Notes: generated by a model not told the origin, from the letters alone. A DNA stretch of 64,000 bases from Yonghaparkia sp. Root332 (GCF_001425665.1 NZ_LMCX01000001.1:1286231-1350230); one strand, 5' to 3'; shown: positions 16,118 to 25,279, numbered from the stretch's first letter. Made by a program: numbers and translations.

Positions 16118-17868
16118 CCGGCCCCGACCCCGATCGTCTGCTCGCCCAGCTCGACGACCAGCAGCGCGTCGTCGCCGAGAGCCTGCTCGGCCCCGTGTGC
16201 GTGCTCGCCGGCGCCGGGACGGGCAAGACCCGCGCGATCACCCACCGCATCGCGTACGGCGTCGCGACGGGCGCCTACGACCCCTCGCGCGTGATGGCGC
16301 TCACCTTCACCGCGCGCGCGGCCGGCGAGCTCGTGGGCCGGCTGCGGGCGCTCGGTGCTGACGGCGTCTCGGCCCGCACCTTCCACTCCGCGGCCCTGCG
16401 GCAGCTCCACTACTTCTGGCCGACCGTCGTCGGGGGGTCGCCGCCGCGCGTGCTCGACGGCAAGGGGCCGCTCATCGGCCAGGCGGCGTCCTCGCTCAGG
16501 CTGGGTCTCGACACCGCGGCGCTCCGCGACGCCGCCGCCGAGATCGAGTGGCGCAAGGTCTCGCGCCTGTCGCTCGACGAGTACGCGCGCGCCGCCGAGA
16601 GTCGCACGATGCCCGCGCGCCTGCCCGTCTCCGCCATGGTCGACCTGCACCGCCAGTACGAGGCGATCAAGGATGAACGGCGCCAGATCGACTTCGAGGA
16701 CGTCCTGCTCGCCACGGCCGGGATGCTCGAGGTCGAGCCGCGCGTCGCCGAGCAGGTGCGCGAGCAGTACCGCTTCTTCGTCGTGGACGAGTACCAGGAC
16801 GTCTCGCCCCTTCAGCACGACCTCCTCTCGCTCTGGCTGGGCGGCCGGCGCGAGCTGTGCGTCGTCGGCGACGCCTCCCAGACGATCTACTCGTTCGCGG
16901 GCGCGTCGAGCGACTACCTCGTGCGCTTCGGCAGCGAGTTCCCCGACGCGCGCGTGGTGCGGCTGGAGGACAACTATCGATCGACCGAGCCGATCGTGAC
17001 GCTCGCCAATCGGCTGATGCGCGGGCGTCCCGGCGCGCTCACGCTGCGCGCGGCGGCCCGCGAGGCCGGCGCCGCCTCACCCGCGCCGACGGTGTCGGCG
17101 CACCCGGACGACGCCTCGGAGTCGGCCGCGGTGGCCGAGTCGATCGCGCGGCGCATCGCCGACGGCGCGAGCCCCGAGTCGATCGCCGTGCTGTTCCGCA
17201 TCAACACGCAGTCGATTGCGCTCGAGGCCGCCCTGCGCCGCGCGGGCATCCCCGTGCAGACCCGCGCGAACAGCCGCTACTTCGACCAGCCCGAGGTGCG
17301 GCAGGCGATCATGCTGCTGCGCGGCGCCGCGATCTCGATCGGCGACGAGCCGCTGTTCAAGAGCGTGAGCGATGTCCTGCGCGGTCTCGGCTGGCGGCAG
17401 GACCCTCCCGAGGGCGGCGGCGCCGAGCGCTCGCGGTGGGAGAGCCTCACCGCCCTCCTCGGTCTCGCCGAGGAGTCGCCCGCGGGCACGACGCTCGCCG
17501 ATTTCGTGCGCGAGCTGCAGCGCCGCGCCGAGCAGCAGCACGCGCCCGCGCGCTCGGCCGTGACCCTCTCCACCCTCCACGCCGCGAAGGGCCTGGAGTG
17601 GGATGCGGTCTACATCGTCGGCCTCAGCGAGGGCACCGTGCCGATCACGTTCGCGACGAGCCTCGAGGCCGTCGACGAGGAGCGCCGCCTGTTCTACGTC
17701 GGCATCACGCGCGCCAGGCGGGCGCTCGAGCTCTCGTGGGCCCAGCGCCCGAGCGCGAGCCGCGCCGAGCGGTCGCCGAGCCGCTTCCTCGACGAGGTGC
17801 GCGCCCCCGGCTCCCCGCCCGTCGGTGCGACCGGCGGCGTCAGCCGGCGAGGGGCTGCGCGGCGCTGA
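16114..17868 (+). CDS. uvrD2: ATP-dependent DNA helicase UvrD2-like
   Basis: 584 residues, 3'-5' superfamily 1 helicase. Walker A AGAGTGKT (32-39), motif Ia TFHSA (about 89), Walker B VVDEYQD (223-229), motif V LSTLHAAKGLEWDAVY and motif VI FYVGITRARRALEL are all present. Start ATG 16114 overlaps the nudC stop, so the two are translated together. Mycobacterial UvrD2 is about 700 residues with a C-terminal HRDC domain; this protein ends shortly after motif VI, so that domain is missing. It runs 29 bases into the convergent ThiF-like gene. Confidence 0.93.
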   Translation: MTGPDPDRLLAQLDDQQRVVAESLLGPVCVLAGAGTGKTRAITHRIAYGVATGAYDPSRVMALTFTARAAGELVGRLRALGADGVSARTFHSAALRQLHYFWPTVVGGSPPRVLDGKGPLIGQAASSLRLGLDTAALRDAAAEIEWRKVSRLSLDEYARAAESRTMPARLPVSAMVDLHRQYEAIKDERRQIDFEDVLLATAGMLEVEPRVAEQVREQYRFFVVDEYQDVSPLQHDLLSLWLGGRRELCVVGDASQTIYSFAGASSDYLVRFGSEFPDARVVRLEDNYRSTEPIVTLANRLMRGRPGALTLRAAAREAGAASPAPTVSAHPDDASESAAVAESIARRIADGASPESIAVLFRINTQSIALEAALRRAGIPVQTRANSRYFDQPEVRQAIMLLRGAAISIGDEPLFKSVSDVLRGLGWRQDPPEGGGAERSRWESLTALLGLAEESPAGTTLADFVRELQRRAEQQHAPARSAVTLSTLHAAKGLEWDAVYIVGLSEGTVPITFATSLEAVDEERRLFYVGITRARRALELSWAQRPSASRAERSPSRFLDEVRAPGSPPVGATGGVSRRGAARR

Positions 17869-18640
17869 GGCCGAGATCGAGACCGCGGCAGCCGCAGCGC
17901 GCCGACGGCGCCCACGTCCGGCGGTGGCGGCGGCCGGTGACGGCGTCGATGCGCACGCTCGCGGCGTCCCGCTCGCGCAGCACTCGCAGCACCTCGATCG
18001 CGGCCTCGGTCGCGAGCATCGGCGCATCGGCGTGCGCCTCCTGGCCCCACAGCTGCGCCTCGATGGCGGGCCACGCGGGGTCGGCGGCGGTGCGCGCCTG
18101 ATCGACGCAGGCCAGGCACGGCGTCGAGCCCGGCTCGACGCGCGGGCCGACGGTCGCGGACTGCTCGCCGATCACGACGGGCACGTGCACGATGTCGCGG
18201 CGCAGCCACGCGAGGTGCTCGGTCGGGTCGATGACGTGGTGGCTGACGAGCACGGCGGCGTCGATCGACTCGTCGAGGACCCCCGCGCCGTGCGCGGCGG
18301 CGATGACCGGATGCCCGGCATCGGCCACGATGCGCGCGATCCGCCCCGCGGCCGGCACCGCACCGATCACGGCCACGCGTCGCACGGCGGCGACGGGCGG
18401 GGCGGTGAACGCGGGCTCGAGCGCGGTCAGCAGCTCGTCGACGCGGCTCGCGGCCACGCCGAGGGTCGAGGCGAGCATCCCGAGCCCGCTGCGCGTGACG
18501 CCCGTCGCAAGGGCGGCGATCAGCCGCGCGTCGCCGTCGTCCACGGGGTCGATGATCGCGACGACGGGGTCGACGCCGATCTGGATGCTGTGCGGCGTGC
18601 GCCACACGAGGGGGCGACGCGGATCGATGCGCAGAACCAT
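17840..18640 (-). CDS. ThiF/TOMM cyclodehydratase-like zinc protein, function unknown
   Basis: 266 residues from ATG 18640. The middle holds a Rossmann-like segment (RRVAVIGAVPAAGRIARIV, 87-105), and there are two cysteine pairs, C175/C178 (PCLACVD) and C249/C251 (CGC), as in the structural zinc site of ThiF-family and TOMM leader-binding proteins. No short precursor peptide or YcaO partner is visible nearby, so a bacteriocin role is doubtful. The gene sits between uvrD2 and the DUF2342 gene, a position conserved in actinobacteria as far as recalled. Function unknown. Confidence 0.7.
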   Translation of the reverse strand: MVLRIDPRRPLVWRTPHSIQIGVDPVVAIIDPVDDGDARLIAALATGVTRSGLGMLASTLGVAASRVDELLTALEPAFTAPPVAAVRRVAVIGAVPAAGRIARIVADAGHPVIAAAHGAGVLDESIDAAVLVSHHVIDPTEHLAWLRRDIVHVPVVIGEQSATVGPRVEPGSTPCLACVDQARTAADPAWPAIEAQLWGQEAHADAPMLATEAAIEVLRVLRERDAASVRIDAVTGRRHRRTWAPSARCGCRGLDLGLSAAQPLAG

Positions 18641-18674
18641 GCGCACATGATGCGCGGCGGCTCCCCGCGGGGCC

Positions 18675-20072
18675 TCAGTTGTGCACAGGGCCCTCGTCGT
18701 CGCCCTCGGTCGGCTCCTCGCCCGGAGCGCCCTCGACGGGGCGGTCGCCCTCGCCCGCGAGCAGCTCACTGAGCGCCTGGTCGAAGGCATCGTCGTCGAC
18801 GGGCCCGGCCTGGATCCCCGCGATGATGCGCGACGGGTCGTCGATGTCCTCCGCGGTCGGCAGCAGGTCGGGGTGGCCCCAGAGGTCGTCGCGGGCGGCG
18901 GCGCCGACGGCGTCCGTGATCGCGCGCCAGAACGCGGCCGCCTCGCGGAGGCGCCGCGGGCGCAGCTCGAGCCCGACGAGTGTCGCGAAGGCCGACTCGG
19001 CCGGCCCGCCCGCGGCCCGGCGCCGGCGCACGGTCTCGGCCGCCGCATCCGCCCGGGGCAGGCGCGCGGTCGCGTCGGCGGTGACGACGTCGACCCAGCC
19101 CTCGATGAGGGCGAGGGTCGTCTCGAGCCGCGCGAGCGCCGCGAGCTGCGACTCCGTCTTCGGCGGGATGAGCGCGCCGCTCGTGAGCGCCTCGCGCAGG
19201 CTCTCGGGGTTCGCGGGGTCGAAGTCGGCAGCGACGCTCTCGATGCTGGAGGCGTCGATGCTGATGCCGTGCGCGTAGTCGGTGATCGCGCTGATGAGGT
19301 GCGCGCGCAGCCAGCGCGCGTGCCGGAAGAGGCGGGCGTGGGCGAGCTCGCGCACCGACAGGTAGAGGTGCACCTGGTCGAGGGGGATGTCGAGGCCCTG
19401 CGCGAACGCCGCGACGTTCTGCGGCAGGAGCGCCGCCTGCACGTCGTGGTCGTCGCGGCCCGGGAGGAGCGGGATACCGATGTCGCCGCCCGAGACGACC
19501 TCGGCTGCGAGCTGGCCGACGACGTGCCCGAGCTGGAGGGTGAAGAGCGTGCCGCCGAGCGAGCGCATCATGCCCGTGGCGTCGCCCATCATGGCCTTGA
19601 GCTCCTCCGGCACCTGGGTGTCCAGGGCCTGCGTGAGGGCGTCGGCGATCGAGAGCGCGACGGGCTCGGCGAGCTGGCTCCAGACCGGGAGCGTCTGCCG
19701 CGCCCAGTCGGCGCGTGAGATCAGGGAGGGCTCGGCCGTCAGCTGCGTGATGCTCGTCGCCTCGTCGAGCCAGAGCGCGGCGACGTGGAGCGACTGACGC
19801 AGCGCTTCGAGCTCGGCGGCGGTGGGGGTGACGGCGCCGGTCGCGGCGATGCGGCCGGCCTCCTCGCGCGCGAGCTTCTCGTCGATGCCCTCCGTCTGCG
19901 CGCTCATCGCCCGCTGCAGCTGGCCCATGAGCCGCGCGACCATGGCGGGGTCGGCCGGCAGCCCCGCGGCTCCGGCGAGCCTCGCGGGGTCGATGTCGCC
20001 CTCTCCCGCCAGGAACCTGCGCATCATCTCGCGGAACTCGTCCTCGGCGCCGCCGAGGGAATCGTCAGCCAT
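18675..20072 (-). CDS. DUF2342 putative zinc-dependent metalloprotease (Rv3195-like)
   Basis: 465 residues, start ATG 20072 placed 7 bases after TAGCGT (leaderless). It matches the actinobacterial DUF2342 family by the Gly-rich stretch GGDIGIPLLP and the helix VRELAHARLFRHARWLRAHL. That helix holds E-x-x-H-like spacing but no classical HExxH, so peptidase activity is uncertain. The C-terminus is acidic and Glu/Pro-rich (about 435-465). It is divergent from the PDZ protease, the order seen around Rv3195/Rv3194c. Confidence 0.8.
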   Translation of the reverse strand: MADDSLGGAEDEFREMMRRFLAGEGDIDPARLAGAAGLPADPAMVARLMGQLQRAMSAQTEGIDEKLAREEAGRIAATGAVTPTAAELEALRQSLHVAALWLDEATSITQLTAEPSLISRADWARQTLPVWSQLAEPVALSIADALTQALDTQVPEELKAMMGDATGMMRSLGGTLFTLQLGHVVGQLAAEVVSGGDIGIPLLPGRDDHDVQAALLPQNVAAFAQGLDIPLDQVHLYLSVRELAHARLFRHARWLRAHLISAITDYAHGISIDASSIESVAADFDPANPESLREALTSGALIPPKTESQLAALARLETTLALIEGWVDVVTADATARLPRADAAAETVRRRRAAGGPAESAFATLVGLELRPRRLREAAAFWRAITDAVGAAARDDLWGHPDLLPTAEDIDDPSRIIAGIQAGPVDDDAFDQALSELLAGEGDRPVEGAPGEEPTEGDDEGPVHN

Positions 20073-20079
20073 GCCGCCT

Positions 20080-20085
20080 ACGCTA
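20080..20085 (-). promoter_or_regulatory. -10 element TAGCGT, leaderless start
   Basis: TAGCGT on the minus strand, 7 bases before the DUF2342 gene ATG. Confidence 0.55.
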
Positions 20086-20120
20086 GTGCGGCGCCCGCGC
20101 TCTCCGGCCGGGTTTCGCCG

Positions 20121-20126
20121 TAGGCT
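20121..20126 (+). promoter_or_regulatory. -10 element TAGGCT
   Basis: TAGGCT 28 bases before the GTG of the PDZ protease gene, giving a short leader that includes GAGAGGA. Confidence 0.5.
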
Positions 20127-20154
20127 GACGGCCGGATTTCGAGAGGAACAACCC

Positions 20155-21267
20155 GTGTCGCTCTTCACCGACGGGGCCGACGCCGAGCAGGACGACGCGC
20201 GATCGCGCGGCCGCCGCATCGGCTGGCTGCTGCTCGCCGTGACCGTCTTCGGCGTGCTCGGCATGGCCGTGCTGCCCTCGCCCTACGTCATCGAGCGGCC
20301 CGGCCCGGTCTTCGACACCCTCGGAACGGTCTCGGTCGACGGCGAGGAGGTTCCGCTCATCACGATCCCCAGCGAGCCCACCTACCCCACCGAGGGCTCG
20401 CTCAGCCTGCTGACCGTGAACGTGCTCGGCAACCCGGAGGCGCAGCCCTCGTGGTTCGAGGTCGCCACCGCCTGGCTCGATCCCGAGCAGTCCGTCGTGC
20501 CGCTCGAATCCGTCTTCCCCCCGGGTCTCTCGACCGACGACCGCCGCGAGCAGAGCCGCATCGAGATGGAGAACTCCCAGCAGGAGGCCGTCGCCGCGGC
20601 CCTGCGCGCGATCGGCGAGCCCTACGAGAGCCGCCTGTACGTCGTCGAGGCGCAGGAGGGCGGCGCATCCGTCGGCGTCCTCGAGGCCGACGACGTCATC
20701 CTCTCGATCGAGGGCGAGCCGGTGCGGGATGTCACGGCGCTGCGCGCCGCGATCGCGGAGAACGGCACGGGGTCGCCGGTGCTGCTCGGCGTCGAGCGCG
20801 ACGGCCGGGAGCTCACCGTCGAGGTGACCCCGCGCCTGAGCGAGGGCGAGAACCGCGTGCCCGTGATCGGCGTCCTCGTAGCGGGCGACTACGAGTTCCC
20901 GTTCGAGGTCGACATCGAGCTGTCGAACGTGGGCGGTCCGAGCGCCGGCATGATGTTCGCCCTCGGGATCATCGACAAGCTCACCCCCGGCTCGCTGGCG
21001 GGCGGGGCGGAGGTCGCCGGCACGGGCACGATCGCCGCCGACGGCACTGTCGGCCCGATCGGCGGCATCGTGCAGAAGATGTACGGAGCCGTCGACGCGG
21101 GCGCCGAGGTGTTCCTCGCGCCGGCCGGCAACTGCGACGAGGTCGTGGGGAGCATCCCCGAGGGCCTCGAGGTCTTCCGGGTCGCGACCCTCGACGAGGC
21201 GATCGGCGTCCTGCAGACGATCGCCGACGACGCTGATCGCGACGCCCTCGCCCGCTGCGGTTCGTAG
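20155..21267 (+). CDS. Membrane-anchored PDZ-Lon-type serine protease (YlbL/Rv3194c-like)
   Basis: 370 residues, GTG start with GAGAGGA upstream. One N-terminal membrane helix (about 22-42) anchors it; the rest faces outward. A PDZ domain covers about 160-225 (GVLEADDVILSIEGEPVRDV), followed by a Lon-type catalytic domain with Ser263 in GGPSAGMMFALG and Lys308 in GIVQKMYGA, a Ser-Lys dyad. Such proteases probably process or clear exported proteins. The next gene encodes the UPF0182 membrane protein, the same pairing as Rv3194c/Rv3193c. Confidence 0.92.
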   Translation: MSLFTDGADAEQDDARSRGRRIGWLLLAVTVFGVLGMAVLPSPYVIERPGPVFDTLGTVSVDGEEVPLITIPSEPTYPTEGSLSLLTVNVLGNPEAQPSWFEVATAWLDPEQSVVPLESVFPPGLSTDDRREQSRIEMENSQQEAVAAALRAIGEPYESRLYVVEAQEGGASVGVLEADDVILSIEGEPVRDVTALRAAIAENGTGSPVLLGVERDGRELTVEVTPRLSEGENRVPVIGVLVAGDYEFPFEVDIELSNVGGPSAGMMFALGIIDKLTPGSLAGGAEVAGTGTIAADGTVGPIGGIVQKMYGAVDAGAEVFLAPAGNCDEVVGSIPEGLEVFRVATLDEAIGVLQTIADDADRDALARCGS

Positions 21268-21300
21268 CCCGACGCGCCGACCGGGAGCGGCGGAGGAGGG

Positions 21301-21336
21301 CCCCGCGCCCTGAGCGAACACCGCTCGAGCGCGGGG
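21301..21336 (+). terminator. Possible terminator hairpin
   Basis: Outer stem CCCCGCGC/GCGCGGGG and inner stem GAGCG/CGCTC, 33 bases after the PDZ protease stop. There is no T-tract, so termination is uncertain. Confidence 0.4.
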
Positions 21337-21358
21337 GTGCCGCCAAGGTTGCGCCCGA

Positions 21359-21364
21359 TAGTCT
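21359..21364 (+). promoter_or_regulatory. -10 element TAGTCT
   Basis: TAGTCT 36 bases before the UPF0182 gene GTG. Confidence 0.45.
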
Positions 21365-21400
21365 GGCGGGGCTCGCCACCCGACTCCTGGGAGACCCTCC

Positions 21401-24322
21401 GTGACGTCCACCGCACCGCCGCCCGCCACCCGAAGCCGGGCGACTCTCGCGATCTCGGCCGGCATCCTCGCCGTCATCGTCGTGCTCTTCTTCGTCTTCG
21501 CGAACTTCTACACCGACGTGCTGTGGTTCGACCAGCTCGGCTACCTTCCGGTGCTGACGACGCAGTGGTTCGCCACAGCGGGGATGTTCGCGGTCGGCTT
21601 CCTCGGCATGTTCCTGCCGGTGTTCGCGAGCCTCCAGATCGCGTACCGATCGCGCCCCGTCTACGCCAAGCTCTCCAGCCAGCTCGATCGCTACCAGGAG
21701 GTCGTCGAACCGCTGCGCCGGGTCGCGATGCTGGGCATCCCGGCGGTCCTGGGGCTCTTCGCGGGCGTCGCGGCGGCGAGCCGCTGGCCGATGGTCCTGC
21801 AGTGGATCAACCGCACGCCCTTCGGCGACGTCGACCCGCAGTTCGGCCTCGACATCTCCTTCTACGTCTACGAGCTCCCGTTCTGGCGCGGCGTCGTCGC
21901 CTTCGCCTCGGGAGCCGTGCTGCTCTCCGCCATCGCCGCGGTCGCGACGAGCTACCTCTACGGCGCGATCCGATTCACGGGGCGCGAGGTCCGCATCTCC
22001 CGCACCGCGCGCATCCAGCTCGCCGCGACGGCGGCGGTCTACATCGCCCTGCAGGCGGTCTCGATCTGGCTCGATCAGTACGCGGCCCTCGTCCAGCCGA
22101 GCGACGGCTTCCTCGCTGCGGGCGCCGGCTACACCGAGGTCTTCGCGACCATCCCGGGCCGGCAGATCCTCGCCGGGATCGCCGCGCTCATCGCCATCCT
22201 CTTCATCGTCACGGCGATCATCGGCCGCTGGCGCCTGTCGATCGTCGGCACCGCGCTGCTCATCGTGTCGGGCCTGCTGGTCGGCAGCGTCTACCCGTGG
22301 ATCGTCCAGCGCTTCCAGGTCGAACCGAGCGCTCGCTCGCTCGAGGCGCCGTACATCGAGCGCAACATCGAGGCGACGCGCGACGCCTACGGCATCTCCG
22401 GCATCGAGGAGGTGCCCTACGCGGCGACCACGAGCGCCGAGGAGGGCGCGCTGCGGGAGGACGCGGAGACGACCGCGAACATCCGCATCATCGACCCCGC
22501 GCTCGTGACCGACGCGTTCGCGCAGCTCGAGCAGTTCCGCCCCTACTACGGGTTCCCGACGTATCTCGACGTCGACCGCTACGAGGTCGACGGCCAGACG
22601 CAGGACACCGTCATCTCCGTCCGTGAGCTCACCCCGAACGAGCAGACGGAGGAGAGCTGGTACAACTCCCGCATCGTGTTCACGCACGGCTACGGCGTCG
22701 TCGCGGCCTACGGCAACCAGCGCGCCGACGACGGCCAGCCGCTCTTCCTCGAGTCGGGCATCCCCGCCAGCGGCCCCCTCTCGGAGTCGGTCGGCGAGTA
22801 CGAGCCGCGCATCTACTTCGGCGAGACCTCGCCCGAGTACTCGATCGTCGGCGCTCCCGAGGGCGCTCCGGCGCTCGAGCTCGACTACCCGTCCGAGGGC
22901 GGCGAGGAGGACGACACCTCCGGCAACCGCACATACACCTTCACGGGCGAGGGCGGGCCCGCGCTCGACAACGCCTTCAAGAAGCTGCTGTACGCGATCA
23001 AGTTCCAGTCCGAGCAGATCTTCCTCTCCGACGCCGTCAACGACGACTCGCAGATCCTCTACGACCGCAACCCGCTCGACCGCGTGCAGAAGGTCGCCCC
23101 GTACCTGACGCTCGACAGCGACCCGTACCCGGCGATCGTCGACGGGCGCATCCAGTGGATCGTCGACGGCTACACGACCTCGGCGAGCTACCCGTACTCG
23201 ACCTCGGTGCCGCTCTCGGCCGCGATCGCCGACACGTACACGCCCACGCCGACCTTCCCGATCGACGACATCAACTACATCCGCAACTCGGTGAAGGCCA
23301 CGGTCGACGCCTACGACGGCTCGGTGACGCTCTACGCGTGGGACACCGAGGACCCGATCCTGCAGACGTGGCAGAAGATCTTCCCGTCCACTCTCGAGCC
23401 GATCAGCGAGATGAGCGACGAGCTCCTCGACCACGTCCGCTACCCCGCCGACCTGTTCAAGGTGCAGCGCGACATCCTCGGCGAGTACCACGTGACCGAC
23501 GCGGGCTCGTTCTTCTCGCGCGACGACGAGTGGGTCACGCCCAATGATCCCGGCTCGCCCGCGACGAACCCGACGCTCCAGCCGCCGTACTACCTGACGA
23601 TGCAGGTGCCCGGCACCGAGAGTCCCGCGTTCACGCTGTACTCCACGTTCATCCCCGCCTCGTCGGGCGGCAACAGCCGCAACGTGCTCTACGGCTACCT
23701 CGCGGCGAACGCCGATGCGGGCGACGACTACGGCAAGCTCACGCTGCTGACCCTGCCCCGGCAGACGACGGTGCCCGGCCCCGGCCAGGTGCAGAACCAG
23801 TTCGACTCCGACGCGAACGTCGGCCAGCAGCTCAACCTGCTGCGCCAGGGCGAGACCGAGGTCATCAGCGGGAACCTGCTGACTCTCCCCGTCGGCGGCG
23901 GTCTGCTCTACGTCCAGCCGGTCTACGTGCAGTCGACCGGAGGCACGAGCTACCCGCTCCTGCGCAAGGTCCTCGTCGCGTTCGGCAACGAGATCGCCTT
24001 CGAGGACACGCTCGATCAGGCCCTCGACAGCCTCTTCGGCGGCGAGTCGGGCGCGGAGGCCGGCGACGGCGACGTCGACCCGGTCGACCCGCTGCCGCCG
24101 ACCGACCCCGAGGCGCCGACCGACCCCGAGCAGCCGACCGACCCCGAGGCGCCGGCCGAGCCGGACCTCGACTTCGAGGCGGCGCTGCAGGAGGCCCGAG
24201 CGGCGCTCCTGGAGCGCGAGGCGGCTTACGCGGCGAACGACCTCGTGGCGGCCGCCGAGGCGGATGAGCGGCTGCAGACGGCCCTTGAGCGGCTCTTCGC
24301 GTTGAGCGAGCAGCAGCCCTAG
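21401..24322 (+). CDS. UPF0182 family large membrane protein (Rv3193c-like)
   Basis: 973 residues, GTG start. The first third has about seven membrane helices (for example VIVVLFFVFANFYTDVLWFD at about 27-46), followed by a large soluble domain typical of UPF0182. The tail has an acidic Pro-rich repeat, TDPEAPTDPEQPTDPEAPAE (about 905-925), and then a Glu/Ala-rich helical segment. Function unknown across the family. It follows the PDZ protease gene in the same orientation, as in mycobacteria. Confidence 0.92.
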   Translation: MTSTAPPPATRSRATLAISAGILAVIVVLFFVFANFYTDVLWFDQLGYLPVLTTQWFATAGMFAVGFLGMFLPVFASLQIAYRSRPVYAKLSSQLDRYQEVVEPLRRVAMLGIPAVLGLFAGVAAASRWPMVLQWINRTPFGDVDPQFGLDISFYVYELPFWRGVVAFASGAVLLSAIAAVATSYLYGAIRFTGREVRISRTARIQLAATAAVYIALQAVSIWLDQYAALVQPSDGFLAAGAGYTEVFATIPGRQILAGIAALIAILFIVTAIIGRWRLSIVGTALLIVSGLLVGSVYPWIVQRFQVEPSARSLEAPYIERNIEATRDAYGISGIEEVPYAATTSAEEGALREDAETTANIRIIDPALVTDAFAQLEQFRPYYGFPTYLDVDRYEVDGQTQDTVISVRELTPNEQTEESWYNSRIVFTHGYGVVAAYGNQRADDGQPLFLESGIPASGPLSESVGEYEPRIYFGETSPEYSIVGAPEGAPALELDYPSEGGEEDDTSGNRTYTFTGEGGPALDNAFKKLLYAIKFQSEQIFLSDAVNDDSQILYDRNPLDRVQKVAPYLTLDSDPYPAIVDGRIQWIVDGYTTSASYPYSTSVPLSAAIADTYTPTPTFPIDDINYIRNSVKATVDAYDGSVTLYAWDTEDPILQTWQKIFPSTLEPISEMSDELLDHVRYPADLFKVQRDILGEYHVTDAGSFFSRDDEWVTPNDPGSPATNPTLQPPYYLTMQVPGTESPAFTLYSTFIPASSGGNSRNVLYGYLAANADAGDDYGKLTLLTLPRQTTVPGPGQVQNQFDSDANVGQQLNLLRQGETEVISGNLLTLPVGGGLLYVQPVYVQSTGGTSYPLLRKVLVAFGNEIAFEDTLDQALDSLFGGESGAEAGDGDVDPVDPLPPTDPEAPTDPEQPTDPEAPAEPDLDFEAALQEARAALLEREAAYAANDLVAAAEADERLQTALERLFALSEQQP

Positions 24323-24334
24323 GGGTCGTCCGGA

Positions 24335-25204
24335 GTGGGAGCCGACGTCGAGCCCGAGTGGGTCGCCCTCAACCGCGCGCACTGGGATGAGAAGGTCCCC
24401 GTGCACCTCGGCAGCGAGTTCTACGACCTCGCGCCCCTGAGGCGCGGCGAGGGGCGGCTCTACTCCATCGAGGAGGCGGAGCTGCCCCGCATCGCGCCCG
24501 ACGGCTGGGCGGGTCTGCGAGTGCTCCACCTGCAGTGCCACTTCGGCGCCGACTCGCTCGTGCTCGCGCAGCGCGGCGCCGAGGTCGTCGGCATCGACTT
24601 CTCGATGCCCGCCATCCGCGCCGCGCGCGAGCTCGCGACCGAGCTCGGCCTCGACGAGCGCACGCGATTCGTCTGCGCCGACCTGTACGACGCCCGCCAC
24701 CGCCTGCCCGACCCGGAGGGCTTCGACGTCGTCTACACGACGTGGGGCACGATCGGCTGGCTGCCCGACACCGCCGAGTGGGCGCGCATCATCGCCTGGT
24801 TCCTGAAGCCCGGCGGGCGGCTGTACTTCGCCGACGGGCATCCGACCGCCTTCGTCTTCGACGACGCGGCCGGAAGCGTCCCGATCGACGGCGCGCCGTT
24901 CCCGCTGCCCGCCTACGGCTACTTCCTCGAGGAGGGGCTCTCGCTCGACGAGGGCGGCGACTACGCCGACCCCGACGCGACGCTCGCGAACTCCCGCACC
25001 GTCGAATGGTTGCACCCCCTCGGCCGCACGGTCACCGACCTCATCGAGGCGGGTCTCGCCATCGACTTCCTGCACGAGCATGACGCCGTCCCGTGGAGGA
25101 TCTTCTCGGTGTGCGAGCGCGACGAGAGCGGGATGTGGCGCATGCCGGGCGAGTCGATGATCCCGCTGGGGATGAGCCTCGGCGCGACGCGTCGGGCCGA
25201 CTGA
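24335..25204 (+). CDS. Class I SAM-dependent methyltransferase
   Basis: 289 residues, GTG start 13 bases after the UPF0182 stop, possibly in the same transcript. The SAM site is VLHLQCHFGADSL with the acidic residue in GAEVVGIDFS; motif II is FDVVYTTWGTIGWLPD and motif III LKPGGRLYFADGHP. The acceptor molecule cannot be predicted. The conserved C-terminal WLHPLGRTVTDLIEAGLAI is typical of actinobacterial small-molecule methyltransferases. Confidence 0.88.
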   Translation: MGADVEPEWVALNRAHWDEKVPVHLGSEFYDLAPLRRGEGRLYSIEEAELPRIAPDGWAGLRVLHLQCHFGADSLVLAQRGAEVVGIDFSMPAIRAARELATELGLDERTRFVCADLYDARHRLPDPEGFDVVYTTWGTIGWLPDTAEWARIIAWFLKPGGRLYFADGHPTAFVFDDAAGSVPIDGAPFPLPAYGYFLEEGLSLDEGGDYADPDATLANSRTVEWLHPLGRTVTDLIEAGLAIDFLHEHDAVPWRIFSVCERDESGMWRMPGESMIPLGMSLGATRRAD

Positions 25205-25236
25205 CGACGGCCCAAGGGCGGGGGCGCGCCCGGTCC

Positions 25237-25251
25237 GTTCGCAATGCGAAC
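25237..25251. promoter_or_regulatory. Palindrome GTTCGCAATGCGAAC
   Basis: Perfect 7-bp arms around a single A, upstream of the SGNH-GAF gene and 8 bases before a second palindrome. Possible operator. Confidence 0.5.
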
Positions 25252-25259
25252 ATCCGCTC

Positions 25260-25279
25260 TGTCCTCCAAACGGAGGACA
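25260..25279. promoter_or_regulatory. Palindrome TGTCCTCC-N4-GGAGGACA
   Basis: Perfect 8-bp arms around AAAC. It lies 24 bases ahead of TAGCCT (25304-25309), so it overlaps the expected -35 region of the SGNH-GAF gene. Confidence 0.6.

Noticed and set aside
17840..18640. Bacteriocin (TOMM) biosynthesis cluster
   Set aside because: No YcaO, dehydrogenase, precursor peptide or exporter accompanies the ThiF-like gene.
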